Shown here piece after piece: positions 19,250 through 27,922 of a DNA stretch of 64,000 nt. Positions within the stretch are counted from its first letter, which is position 1, and each line of letters starts with the position of its first letter. The translations under genes and the position numbers were made by a program. Source of the DNA: Cytophagales bacterium (GTDB taxonomy: Bacteria; Bacteroidota; Bacteroidia; Cytophagales; Microscillaceae); NCBI GenBank assembly GCA_013298075.1, contig JAAFJG010000002.1, forward strand, positions 25,648 through 89,647. The letters are read 5' to 3'. A model generated the notes under the pieces. The model was given only the letters and a program-made list of their open reading frames with translations, did no database searches and was not told the origin of the DNA.

Positions 19250-20058
19250 TCTTTTACTTTTATTTTTATTTCTTTTATTTCTAAATTTTCTATTTGGTCA
19301 GTAATTTTAACACTAACGCCACTTTTTGCTTTCATGTGTTTTGCAATTTTTTTCAGTTTTTCTTCAAATAATTTTCTATATTCTTCCCATCCCAAAATTT
19401 TATCTTTGGTATATGGATTTTTTATATCTTCCTTGATTTGATTGAGTGCTATTTTTTGTGGTTCGATGATAAAATAATTATCCTCACTATATATGTATAA
19501 TATTAGCCCGGGTAATCCATCAAACTTCCAAGGTCCGCCCATTTGATATAAATCTTTGCTAAAATAAGCTACATATTTTCTACCTCGAAAATCACAAGTT
19601 GCTTTTTGGCATTTATAAGTTAAAATAGTCGTGTCTTGTTTAGATATAATTTTCCATTTAAAAAGATTAAGAGATTCACTTACGATAACTTTTTTTGAAG
19701 GAGGCAAAATGTCATTAAAAATAAGCGTATCTTTGAGATAGTTTTTATAAAAAATATCTTTTGTAAAACTGACAACATTTTTGGTAAGTTCGTCTACATC
19801 TACATTTACTTTTATTGTTCCATCTGGCTCAATTCTTTTATCGGAAATATTATCTTTGTACTTCAATCCCTTCAAATCATCTTCGGGATTATTATAATAA
19901 ATCGATTCACTATTTTTTAATAAAAGATAATAGAAAAATGTGCCTGAAGTCATAGTAGAATTTCTATTTAAAGTTATTTTATAATCAATTTTTATGTTTT
20001 GAGAATAAATTAAAGTAAAATTAATTGAGAAAAGTAAAAAAAGGATAAATGATTTCAT
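19246..20058 (-). CDS. GLPGLI family protein (first copy)
   Basis: 270 residues with signal peptide (~1-19, ending LIYSQ). It carries the same motif block (FDGLPGLILYIYSED) and Cys pair as the downstream copy. It is the first gene of the GLPGLI-GLPGLI-receptor operon; a 4-bp overlap leads into the second copy. The close similarity of the two copies indicates a tandem duplication followed by drift in the N-terminal third. Function of the family is not established; association with the receptor suggests a periplasmic or surface partner. Confidence 0.92.
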   Translation of the reverse strand: MKSFILFLLFSINFTLIYSQNIKIDYKITLNRNSTMTSGTFFYYLLLKNSESIYYNNPEDDLKGLKYKDNISDKRIEPDGTIKVNVDVDELTKNVVSFTKDIFYKNYLKDTLIFNDILPPSKKVIVSESLNLFKWKIISKQDTTILTYKCQKATCDFRGRKYVAYFSKDLYQMGGPWKFDGLPGLILYIYSEDNYFIIEPQKIALNQIKEDIKNPYTKDKILGWEEYRKLFEEKLKKIAKHMKAKSGVSVKITDQIENLEIKEIKIKVKE

Positions 20059-20227
20059 AGTTATGAGGTAAGATAAAATGATTTTAAAAAATTATGTATA
20101 AAAAAAGTATTACACTTATAGATAATAATTTTTAAGTATATGCAAAAGAAATATAAAATAAGCCAAAAACCAAATTTTTAATAATATATTTTGTTAATGA
20201 AATGTTAATGTTTATGATTGTATAAAC

Positions 20228-20260
20228 AAAAGCCTTATTCTTCTCGTTCTTCGGGCTTTT
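20228..20260. terminator. Hairpin in the 20059-20331 intergenic region
   Basis: AAAAGCC and GGCTTTT form a 7-bp stem with flanking A/T runs on both sides. It is downstream of the panC/TPR operon and upstream of the GLPGLI operon (both minus strand), so it probably ends the former. The rest of this 273-bp gap is A/T-rich and shows nothing else. Confidence 0.5.
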
Positions 20261-20331
20261 TATATCTATAAAAATAAGAAATTATTTATTTTATTATTTT
20301 CTATTTCGTATAATTGAGCAGTAAGCATTTT

Positions 20332-21456
20332 TTACAATCCTTTCAAAAGTTTTTTAATTTCATCTTTTACGCCTTCATATTCTGTCATTTTTTGTGCTTT
20401 TTTGAGATATTTTTTTGCTTGTTCTTTTTGTCCATTTGCCAAAGTAATTCTTCCCAAACCTACATAACTCAATGCTTGAAAATCTTTAGAATATCGCACA
20501 TCAACATTTGTGATTTGTGTTGCATTTTTATAAAAAGTTTGAGCAGATTCATAATTTTTATAATATTTTTCATAAATCATTCCTTTAAAAGTATTGGCGG
20601 CAGTTCGATACATTTTTCCTGAAAGTGTAGCAAATCTTGGTAAAAGTAATTCAGCCTCTGCATATCGTCCCACAAAAATTAAACTTTCACAATGTTTGAG
20701 AGCAAAAAAAGGATTATAAGGATATTTTTGAATCAGGTTTTGGGTTTGTGCCAAAGCGATTAAATAATTTTTTTCATATTTTGAATAAATACTATGCAAA
20801 TAAATAAAAGCCTCAATTTTGCTAAACTTAGATTGAGTAGAGGCTAATTGTAAATATTGCAAACCTTTTACTTTATCACCATTTGGAAAAAATATCATTG
20901 CAGCCTTAGCAGCGGGGTGCGTTTCGGGGTATTGCACCGCATAATATCGATATAAACCTGTCGTAAAATAATAATCAGCCAATTTATCGCCCCAATCAAA
21001 ACCTTTTTTGAGATAATGAAAAGCACTTTTTCCTAAATCAACCGATGCCCAAAAATTTTCCGCTTCCGATTCGTGCAATGCCATCAAACTATATGCCATC
21101 ATCGCAAAATAATTTCCTTCAATATCTTGTTTATTTTTTTTGAGAATTGCCTTTGATTGTGCCAAACAAGTTTGTAAATATATTTCGTATTGTGTATATT
21201 CTGTGTAGTTTTTTTGCAAGGGAAATGTTTGCCACGAGATTGTGTAAGCATACAAAAAAGGCACAACAGGGTGATTAGGCAATTTTTTATCTAATTTATC
21301 AATCGCAATTCGAGCATTTTTAAAATCAAAATTATATATTTTTTCTACAGCATCAGTAGTGATTTGTTGAGCGGTTGCGTCTTTGAGAAATTGCCCAAAA
21401 ACAAACATATTCGCCCAAAAAAAAGTAAAAATAAACAAAAATATTTTTTTTATCAT
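20332..21456 (-). CDS. Secreted TPR-repeat protein
   Basis: I place the start at the ATG at 21456 because it begins a clean signal peptide (MIKKIFLFIFTFFWANMFVFGQ) and avoids overlap with panC; an upstream ATG at 21495 is in frame but lies inside panC. The 374-residue product consists of helical TPR-like repeats throughout, such as AIDKLDKKLPNHPVVPFLYA, SAFHYLKKGFDWGDKLADYY and SYVGLGRITLANGQKEQAKK near the C-terminus. It is likely periplasmic. No specific family is recognised. It lies 13 bp downstream of panC and is probably co-transcribed with it. Confidence 0.8.
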   Translation of the reverse strand: MIKKIFLFIFTFFWANMFVFGQFLKDATAQQITTDAVEKIYNFDFKNARIAIDKLDKKLPNHPVVPFLYAYTISWQTFPLQKNYTEYTQYEIYLQTCLAQSKAILKKNKQDIEGNYFAMMAYSLMALHESEAENFWASVDLGKSAFHYLKKGFDWGDKLADYYFTTGLYRYYAVQYPETHPAAKAAMIFFPNGDKVKGLQYLQLASTQSKFSKIEAFIYLHSIYSKYEKNYLIALAQTQNLIQKYPYNPFFALKHCESLIFVGRYAEAELLLPRFATLSGKMYRTAANTFKGMIYEKYYKNYESAQTFYKNATQITNVDVRYSKDFQALSYVGLGRITLANGQKEQAKKYLKKAQKMTEYEGVKDEIKKLLKGL

Positions 21457-21469
21457 TATTTTTTCGATA

Positions 21470-22321
21470 CTATATTTCGACAATAATATTATCAATCAAA
21501 CGCACTTCTCCCGCGTATGCAGCCACACATATTGCCACATTTTTTTGATTTTGATAGGTATCTAACAGCGTTAAATTTTGATTATCAGCCATCAAAAAAT
21601 ATTCCAAACGCAAATTAGAATCAGCATAAAAAGATTGAATAAAATCAACAATTTCACTCCAATTTTCTTTATTTTTAATTCTTTTTTCTACTTCGAATAG
21701 ACTTTGAGAGATTTTAACAGCTTCTTTTCTTTGCGTTTCGTCTAATCTCATATTGCGTGAAGACATTGCCAAGCCATCTTTTTCTCGAATTGTTGGGCAT
21801 ATTATCAATTCTAAATCAAAATCTAAATCACGTACCAAACAACCAATTACTCGGCATTGTTGTAAATCTTTTTGTCCAAGATATGCTTTTTTTGGCGTAA
21901 CAATATGAAATAATTTACTCACCACCAACGCCACTCCATTAAAATGTCCTACTCTAAAACTTCCTTCCATGACTCGTTCTAAATTACCAAAATCAAATTT
22001 TAATAAAGCAGAATGTGGATACATTTCTTCGGGAGTAGGCGTAAAAACAATGATTTCTTTGCCCAAAGTTTCTAATAAATCAACGTCTTTTTGAATATTT
22101 CGAGGATATTTTTCTAAGTCAGCGGCATTATTAAATTGTGTTGGATTGACAAAAATACTAATCACCACAAAATCATTTTCTTCACTTGCTTTTTTGACTA
22201 ATTGCAAATGACCTTCGTGCAACGCACCCATAGTAGGCACAAAACCCCAATTTTTGTTGGCTATTTTTTGTTCTAATAAAAACGATTTGAGTGTGGCAAT
22301 CGTGGTAAATATTTTTGTCAT
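21470..22321 (-). CDS. panC: Pantothenate synthetase (pantoate--beta-alanine ligase)
   Basis: 283 residues, normal length. The nucleotidyltransferase signature is clear: FVPTMGALHEGHLQLV (MGALHEGH at 31-38, the HIGH-like motif), SIFVNPTQFN, VVSKLFHIVTPKKAYLGQKD and the KMSKS-like MSSRNMRL. It joins pantoate and beta-alanine with ATP to form pantothenate, the coenzyme A precursor. It begins directly after the stop of the mlaD-like gene (no gap), so it is translated from the same mRNA. panB and panD are not nearby. Confidence 0.97.
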   Translation of the reverse strand: MTKIFTTIATLKSFLLEQKIANKNWGFVPTMGALHEGHLQLVKKASEENDFVVISIFVNPTQFNNAADLEKYPRNIQKDVDLLETLGKEIIVFTPTPEEMYPHSALLKFDFGNLERVMEGSFRVGHFNGVALVVSKLFHIVTPKKAYLGQKDLQQCRVIGCLVRDLDFDLELIICPTIREKDGLAMSSRNMRLDETQRKEAVKISQSLFEVEKRIKNKENWSEIVDFIQSFYADSNLRLEYFLMADNQNLTLLDTYQNQKNVAICVAAYAGEVRLIDNIIVEI

Positions 22322-23239
22322 TTATTTTGATTTTTTTCCTAAAATAGAAATATTGACGTATTTTTTTGGATTTTCTCTCAAATCTAAGAATACTTTATCC
22401 AAATCTAACAGCGTTTTATTGATATTTTGATACAAAGAATCACTTTTCATCAATGCCCCGATTGTTCCTTCGCCTTTTTTGACAGAAGTGAGCATATCGT
22501 TGAGTTGTCCAACTGCATTGCTTGCTTTTTTGAAAGTTTCTTCTAATTCTAATTTATTTGCTTTGGTTAATAATTGGCTTGTTTTATCCAAAATAGGCGT
22601 AAATTTTCCTTGTAATTCCTGCAAAGAACGCATCAATTGGTTTGTATTTGCCAATAAATTATCAATTTGCCCGCTTTTTAAAGTATTTTTTAAAGAATTA
22701 GTAATTTCATTTATATTTTTAAAACTACTTGTCAAATCTCCTTTTGCCTGATTAAAAGTAGTTAATAATTCTTTTACTTGCAACATCACAGAATCAACTT
22801 TTGATAATAGAGGTGTTGCCTTATTCCCTAAATCTGCCATTAAATTTGGTTTTGTACCATTTTTAAGCATTTCTCCACCTGATAATTGTTTTGTACCTTT
22901 TTTGATTTCTAAAATAACCGCTTTTCCACCCAATAATCCATTATCACCCAAAAAAGCAGTGGTCGAATCGGTCAAAATCAAATCATTTCTCACGTCTAAA
23001 GTCAATAAAAACAGACCACTTTTTTGATTTTGTCTTACTTCTACATTTGCCACACGCCCTACCGCCAAACCATTTAACATCACAGGTCTCGAAACAGTTA
23101 GTCCATCTAATTCTTTAAATTCGACAAGGTATGTGCGTGTGCGTGTGAAAAAATCTGAACCTTTCAAAAAATTAAAGCCTGTATAAAGCATCGCTGCCGA
23201 AATAATCGCTAATAAAGCAATTTTGATTTCTTTTTTCAT
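22322..23239 (-). CDS. MlaD/MCE-domain lipid-transport protein
   Basis: 305 residues. One N-terminal membrane helix (~7-24, IALLAIISAAMLYTGFNFLKG) is followed by a single MCE domain (~33-115, VEFKELDGLTVSRPVMLNGLAVGRV ending in a GGKAVILE strand). After that a long helical tail contains heptad-like repeats and ends LDKVFLDLRENPKKYVNIS. This is the standard form of Bacteroidota MlaD proteins: the periplasmic substrate-binding subunit of an Mla-type ABC system for phospholipid transport across the envelope. The ATPase and permease genes are not in the window. It heads the operon with panC and the TPR gene. Confidence 0.93.
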   Translation of the reverse strand: MKKEIKIALLAIISAAMLYTGFNFLKGSDFFTRTRTYLVEFKELDGLTVSRPVMLNGLAVGRVANVEVRQNQKSGLFLLTLDVRNDLILTDSTTAFLGDNGLLGGKAVILEIKKGTKQLSGGEMLKNGTKPNLMADLGNKATPLLSKVDSVMLQVKELLTTFNQAKGDLTSSFKNINEITNSLKNTLKSGQIDNLLANTNQLMRSLQELQGKFTPILDKTSQLLTKANKLELEETFKKASNAVGQLNDMLTSVKKGEGTIGALMKSDSLYQNINKTLLDLDKVFLDLRENPKKYVNISILGKKSK

Positions 23240-23341
23240 TCTAAATGATTGTTCTTTGTGATAAAAAGAGAGAAAATATTCCGCAAAATTATAAAAAAAA
23301 TGATACTTTTACAAATTTTATCTATAAAAATTTATGAGAAA

Positions 23342-25157
23342 CTAAAAAAATCCATAGTTTTTAATTTGTGGCAATAATTTATTTTTGAGAATGTTATGTA
23401 AAATTTTCAATTCATTCATTTCATTTTCACCAATATTTACATCAGTCATAGCATTTCTAATTTGCCACCAACCTACATCAAAACTATGAATTTTAAATTT
23501 TGGAGTGCGCATTTGTGATAAATTAGCAAAAAATAATTCATAAATTTGTTTTGCTTTTGTTAAAATATCTTGACTTTCTTTGGATAAATATTGTTTTTTT
23601 TGCGATAACCATTCGAACATAAACGTATTTTTAGCGGTCATTAAAGAGTTAAAAATATCAGAATCAGTAATTTTCCAATGTTTTATTTCTTCTATATCAA
23701 AAGGAAAAAAGTGATTTTTAATTTGATAGATTTGATTTTTATACGTAATATCTCTCAAAGAAGCCGTTGCATTTGAAGTGCTAAATAAATTCCAAACAGT
23801 ACAATCGACCATAAATTCTTCGGTCAAAACTTGGTTTGGTTGCATAAACTGGTCTCTATCATTCAACCAAGTTGCCTTCGGAATACGTCTAACTGCGTGA
23901 ATAACCATTGCTTTTTCAAAATTTTCAGGCGTAACAGACAATGCACCCGCACTCACAGACGGACCTGAAAGAAATGCAGTTTGATTTTGATATTGAAAAT
24001 TATTGCCTCCACACATCAAGGACGCTAAAAAATTCTTCGAAATTCTATCTCGTACATCTTTATTATCAATTTTTACATTGATTGCACCACTAAAAGGTGG
24101 AAAAATTTGCGTGGCTGCTGGTCTATTTATCCATTTACTCAAATGTTTTTCTTTATTTTCTGTGCCTACTTTTTTGACATCAATTTTTTGTGTTTGGTTG
24201 TCAAAAACGTCCAGATTAATTATTTGTTCTTCTAATTTTTTTTCTTTAGATATATTCCAAAGCATAAACGCAATAGGAAATGGGCTTGCTTGCGAGGTTC
24301 CTGAAAAATTAGCGGAAGAAAAAACAAAACCATTTTCATATTGAAATTTAAAAATTATATCTCTAAATTTTTGGTCATTGTTCGAATTAAGATGTTTAAT
24401 TTTATAATAAAAACCTAAATGAGTTTCTTTTCCTTCAAATTCTTTTTTAAGTCTAAAAATAAATTGCATAGCTAATTCTCTCGAAACCTCTCCTAAATCC
24501 TCTCTGTGCATTATTTTTCTTATTTTTGTATCGCTTACACCCGCTTTACTATGCGTATTTGCTCCTGCGGTTTGGCTCGTAGCAAAAGGTGGATTGATTT
24601 AATTCTCTCGAAACCTCTCCTAAATCCTCTCTGTGCATTATTTTTCTTATTTTTGTATCGCTTACACCCGCTTTACTATGCGTATTTGCTCCTGCGGTTT
24701 GGCTCGTAGCAAAAGGTGGATTGATTAAAATTATCCATTTCAAATCTTTGTTTGCCAAATCATTTTTTAATTTTTTTGGTAATTTCCAATCATATTCGTA
24801 ATGAATTGTACCATTGGCAAAAATATTTTCTATGTCATCATTCAAATAATCGTATTGAAAAATAGTTGCTTCTGAAAACAATTTTTGGCAATGCTCTACA
24901 TCTTCCATATATAAGGTAGATAAATAGCAATGCTTTAACGATTTTTGTGGGAGATAATACTCTAAATTTCCTGTTCCCGCTGCCATATCCCAAAGTCTAT
25001 ATTTTCCAGTTTCCCACCAATTTTTACCAACTATTTTTTCAATATATTCCAGACCTTTTTTAGCAAATGAAATAGGAGTAAAAAATTCGCCGTGAAATTC
25101 TTTATTTACTTTCTCACTTTTTCCCATTATTGTAACAATTATATAATTTATACACAA
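23342..25157 (-). pseudogene. Nuclease-less type IIG-like methyltransferase gene, disrupted by an exact 127-bp tandem duplication
   Basis: As given, the frame is split: 25157-24549 encodes the methyltransferase core (DMAAGTGNLEYYL, ILINPPFATSQ), and 24511-23342 encodes the C-terminal half. The break is a 127-bp tandem duplication (24473-24599, 24600-24726); taking out one unit leaves 1689 bp, an uninterrupted 562-codon frame plus stop. Relative to the full gene at 25191-27656 it lacks the N-terminal ~280 residues with the nuclease domain and begins with its own short leader (MGKSEKVNKE). The core is identical to the neighbour over ~450 bp, the middle differs strongly, and the C-terminal third is nearly identical again. 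I think the break is an assembly error and the gene encodes a stand-alone N6-adenine methyltransferase. Confidence 0.8.
24473..24726. repeat. Exact 127-bp tandem duplication (assembly junction suspected)
   Basis: Units 24473-24599 and 24600-24726 are identical over all 127 bases and end exactly there. A third identical copy is in the neighbouring full-length gene from 26322. The unit's first base is also the first base of the stretch shared by the two paralogues: TAATTCTC is common, while the base before it differs (C here, A there). Confidence 0.95.
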
Positions 25158-25190
25158 AATTAGTTTAATATTTTTATAAATACAAATATT

Positions 25191-27656
25191 TTAAAAAAAT
25201 CCATAGTTTTTAATTTGTGGCAATAATTTATTTTTGAGAATAGAATGTAAAATTTTCAATTCATTCATTTCATTTTCACCAATATTTACATCAGTCATAG
25301 CATTTCTAATTTGCCACCAACCAGCATCAAAACTATGAATTTTAAATTTTGGAGTACGCATTTGTGATAAATTAGCAAAAAATAATTGATAAATTTCTTT
25401 TGCTTTTGTTAAAATATCTTGACTTTCTTTGGATAAATATTGTTTTTTTTGTGATAACCATTCGAACATAAACGTATTTTTAGCGGTCATTAAAGAGTTA
25501 AAAATATCAGAATCAGTAATTTTCCAATGTTTTATTTCTTCTATATCAAAAGGAAAAAAGTGATTTTTAATTTGATATATTTGATTTTTATACGTAATAT
25601 CTCTCAAAGAAGCCGTTGCATTTGACGTGCTAAATAAATTCCAAACAGCACAATCGACCATAAATTCTTCGCTCAAAATTTGGTTTGGTTGCATAAATTG
25701 GTCTCTATCATTCAACCAAGTTGCTTTCGGAATACGCCTAACTGCGTGAATAACCATTGCTTTTTCAAAATTTTCAGGCGTAACAGACAATGCACCCGCA
25801 CTCACAGACGGACCTGAAAGAAATGCAGTTTGATTTTGGCATTGAAAATTATTGCCCGCACACATCAAAGATGCTAAAAAATTCTTCGAAATTCTATCTC
25901 GCACATCTTTATTTTCTGCTTTGATTGTGATTGCATTGCTGAAAGGAGGGAAAGTATCAACGGCTGAAGGTCTTTTTATCCATTTTGTTAGAAATTTCTT
26001 TTTATTTTCTGTATTGATATTTTTACTATCTATTTTTTGACCCTCTAAATCAAATACATCAAGTATAATATTTTGATTTTCGATAGTATTTTCTTCTAAT
26101 AAATTCCACAATAAAAAGCCAACAGGAAATGAATTATTTTTAGAAGTTCCCGAAAAATTAGCCGAAGAAAAAACAAAACCATTTTCAAATTGGAACTTAA
26201 AAAATTTCTCTCTCAATTTTTCATCATTGTTTGCATTAAGATATTTTATTTTTGAAAAAAGTCCTAAATGTGCTATTTTATCTTTAAATTCATATTTAAT
26301 TCTATATAAAAATTGTGAAAATAATTCTCTCGAAACCTCTCCTAAATCCTCTCTGTGCATTATTTTTCTTATTTTTGTATCGCTTACACCCGCTTTACTA
26401 TGCGTATTTGCTCCTGCGGTTTGGCTCGTAGCAAAAGGTGGATTGATTAAAATTATCCATTTCAAATCTTTGTTTGCCAAATCATTTTTTAATTTTTTTG
26501 GTAATTTCCAATCATATTCGTAATGAATTGTACCATTGGCAAAAATATTTTCTATGTCATCATTCAAATAATCGTATTGAAAAATAGTTGCTTCTGAAAA
26601 CAATTTTTGGCAATGCTCTACATCTTCCATATATAAGGTAGATAAATAGCAATGCTTTAACGATTTTTGTGGGAGATAATACTCTAAATTTCCTGTTCCC
26701 GCTGCCATATCCCAAAGTCTATATTTTCCAGTTTCCCACCAATTTTTACCAACTATTTTTTCAATATATTCCAAACCTTTTTTAGCAAATGAAATAGGAG
26801 TAAAAAATTCGCCGTGAAAACGCCTCATTACATCATCACTTAATCTATCAATTTTGGCTAAAATAGCACGAATAATCGTTGGATTTTTTACTTTTTCATA
26901 TAAGCCCCAAAAATGTTCATAATCTCTTTGCAATATTTTTTTTATTTTGGCATCGCCATTGCTAAATTGAAAAATAACTTTACTTTCATCTTTCATATAA
27001 ATAGTACTTCCTTCCTGAATATCACAGACAAAATAACGGCTTGTTTTTAAACCATTTCTTACTGCATCGCCAAAAATATTATTCCAATATTCAAAAACAT
27101 CTTCAAAATTTAATTCATTGATAATCTTTTTTTCAATGAAATTTAAGTTTGCTTGACTATCTAAATAAGTAGAAAGTAAATTTGAAAAAATATTATATTC
27201 ACTTTGAATAAGTAAATTAAAAACGTGATTATTGATAAGTTTTTTATCATTTGCAAGGTCTTTTACTAAATTCTGGTCGGGATTACTGGGTGCTAAATCC
27301 CAATCATATTTACTTGTATCGTTATAATAATCTCTCCAAGTAGCCGTTTCGAATAAAATTGCTTCGTCTTCATCAGCCAAACACAAAGCAGGCGGAATAG
27401 ATTTATCGATATATTTTCCAAAACGCAAACGCCTTACATAATAAAGAATTTGTGCCAAAACAGCGGCACGTACTTTTATATTAGATAATTTTTTATCATA
27501 TTTGAACTCAAACAAAACTTGTGGCGTATAAAGGTCGTGCTTGTCCGAAGTATTATACTGAATAGCAAAACATTTAGCAAAAACAGATTTTACTTCTTCC
27601 TCTGTTTTTACTTTTTGCATATTTTTTGAAAATTGACTAAAATCACATCTAAGCAT
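25191..27656 (-). CDS. Type IIG-like restriction-modification enzyme (nuclease - N6-adenine methyltransferase - specificity region)
   Basis: 821 residues. N-terminal PD-(D/E)XK-type nuclease candidate: Asp41, then Glu50-x-Lys52 in LFEFKYDK, with Gln69 in the following helix. Helical connector to ~275. Methyltransferase domain: motif X-like GEFFTPISFA (282), motif I DMAAGTGN (316-323), motif IV NPPF (405-408). The C-terminal ~380 residues should hold target recognition. This order matches single-chain type IIG enzymes that cut and methylate; N6-adenine product follows from NPPF. It stands in tandem with a second, nuclease-less copy downstream and a relic of a third copy upstream. BREX PglX-like methyltransferases are an alternative, but no other BREX gene is present. 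Confidence 0.85.
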   Translation of the reverse strand: MLRCDFSQFSKNMQKVKTEEEVKSVFAKCFAIQYNTSDKHDLYTPQVLFEFKYDKKLSNIKVRAAVLAQILYYVRRLRFGKYIDKSIPPALCLADEDEAILFETATWRDYYNDTSKYDWDLAPSNPDQNLVKDLANDKKLINNHVFNLLIQSEYNIFSNLLSTYLDSQANLNFIEKKIINELNFEDVFEYWNNIFGDAVRNGLKTSRYFVCDIQEGSTIYMKDESKVIFQFSNGDAKIKKILQRDYEHFWGLYEKVKNPTIIRAILAKIDRLSDDVMRRFHGEFFTPISFAKKGLEYIEKIVGKNWWETGKYRLWDMAAGTGNLEYYLPQKSLKHCYLSTLYMEDVEHCQKLFSEATIFQYDYLNDDIENIFANGTIHYEYDWKLPKKLKNDLANKDLKWIILINPPFATSQTAGANTHSKAGVSDTKIRKIMHREDLGEVSRELFSQFLYRIKYEFKDKIAHLGLFSKIKYLNANNDEKLREKFFKFQFENGFVFSSANFSGTSKNNSFPVGFLLWNLLEENTIENQNIILDVFDLEGQKIDSKNINTENKKKFLTKWIKRPSAVDTFPPFSNAITIKAENKDVRDRISKNFLASLMCAGNNFQCQNQTAFLSGPSVSAGALSVTPENFEKAMVIHAVRRIPKATWLNDRDQFMQPNQILSEEFMVDCAVWNLFSTSNATASLRDITYKNQIYQIKNHFFPFDIEEIKHWKITDSDIFNSLMTAKNTFMFEWLSQKKQYLSKESQDILTKAKEIYQLFFANLSQMRTPKFKIHSFDAGWWQIRNAMTDVNIGENEMNELKILHSILKNKLLPQIKNYGFF

Positions 27657-27660
27657 AAAA

Positions 27661-27745
27661 TTATTTATTTATACACAAAATTAGTTTAATATTTTTACAA
27701 ATACAAATTTTTTATAAAAATCCATAGTTTTTGATTAAATTGATT
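27661..27745 (-). pseudogene. Relic of a third methyltransferase copy: 3' end plus shared spacer
   Basis: The leader of the full-length gene repeats, with few changes, the spacer between the two methyltransferase copies (compare 25142-25220). It ends in the same 3' coding tail: on the minus strand the frame reads NQINLIKNYGFL-stop, against LLPQIKNYGFF-stop in the two longer copies. Further upstream, similarity fades. This indicates that a further copy once stood here and was deleted. Confidence 0.6.
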
Positions 27746-27839
27746 TGGTTCTTGTGAAATTATTGCGGAGATAATTTTGTTCTAATATGAATAACCATTT
27801 ACTTTGAAAATATACAAAAATATTTCTACTCTCTATTTT

Positions 27840-27908
27840 CCTTGGTCTGTGGCACACACCGAAATAGCTTAGTAACTTTTATTTCGGTCTGTGTGCCACA
27901 AACCGAGG
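27840..27908. repeat. Long GC-richer hairpin
   Basis: Left arm 27840-27865 (starting CCTTGGTCTGTGGCACAC) pairs with right arm 27881-27908 (ATTTCGGTCTGTGTGCCACA onward): about 26 paired positions with two mismatches and a 2-base bulge around a 15-base loop. It lies 14 bp past the stop of the LRR-like lipoprotein gene, so it may terminate it. It is much stronger and more GC-rich than other terminators here and may be a dispersed repeat. Confidence 0.75.
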
Positions 27909-27922
27909 ATTAACATAAAAAA

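Noticed and set aside
23342-25157. A natural phase-variable switch by a 127-bp tandem repeat in the methyltransferase gene
   Set aside because: The same length and the same position relative to a repeat boundary occur in an unrelated gene, which points to an assembly overlap rather than biology.
25191-27656. BREX system methyltransferase (PglX)
   Set aside because: No PglZ, BrxC or other BREX genes nearby, and the N-terminal domain looks like a PD-(D/E)XK nuclease, favouring a type IIG enzyme.
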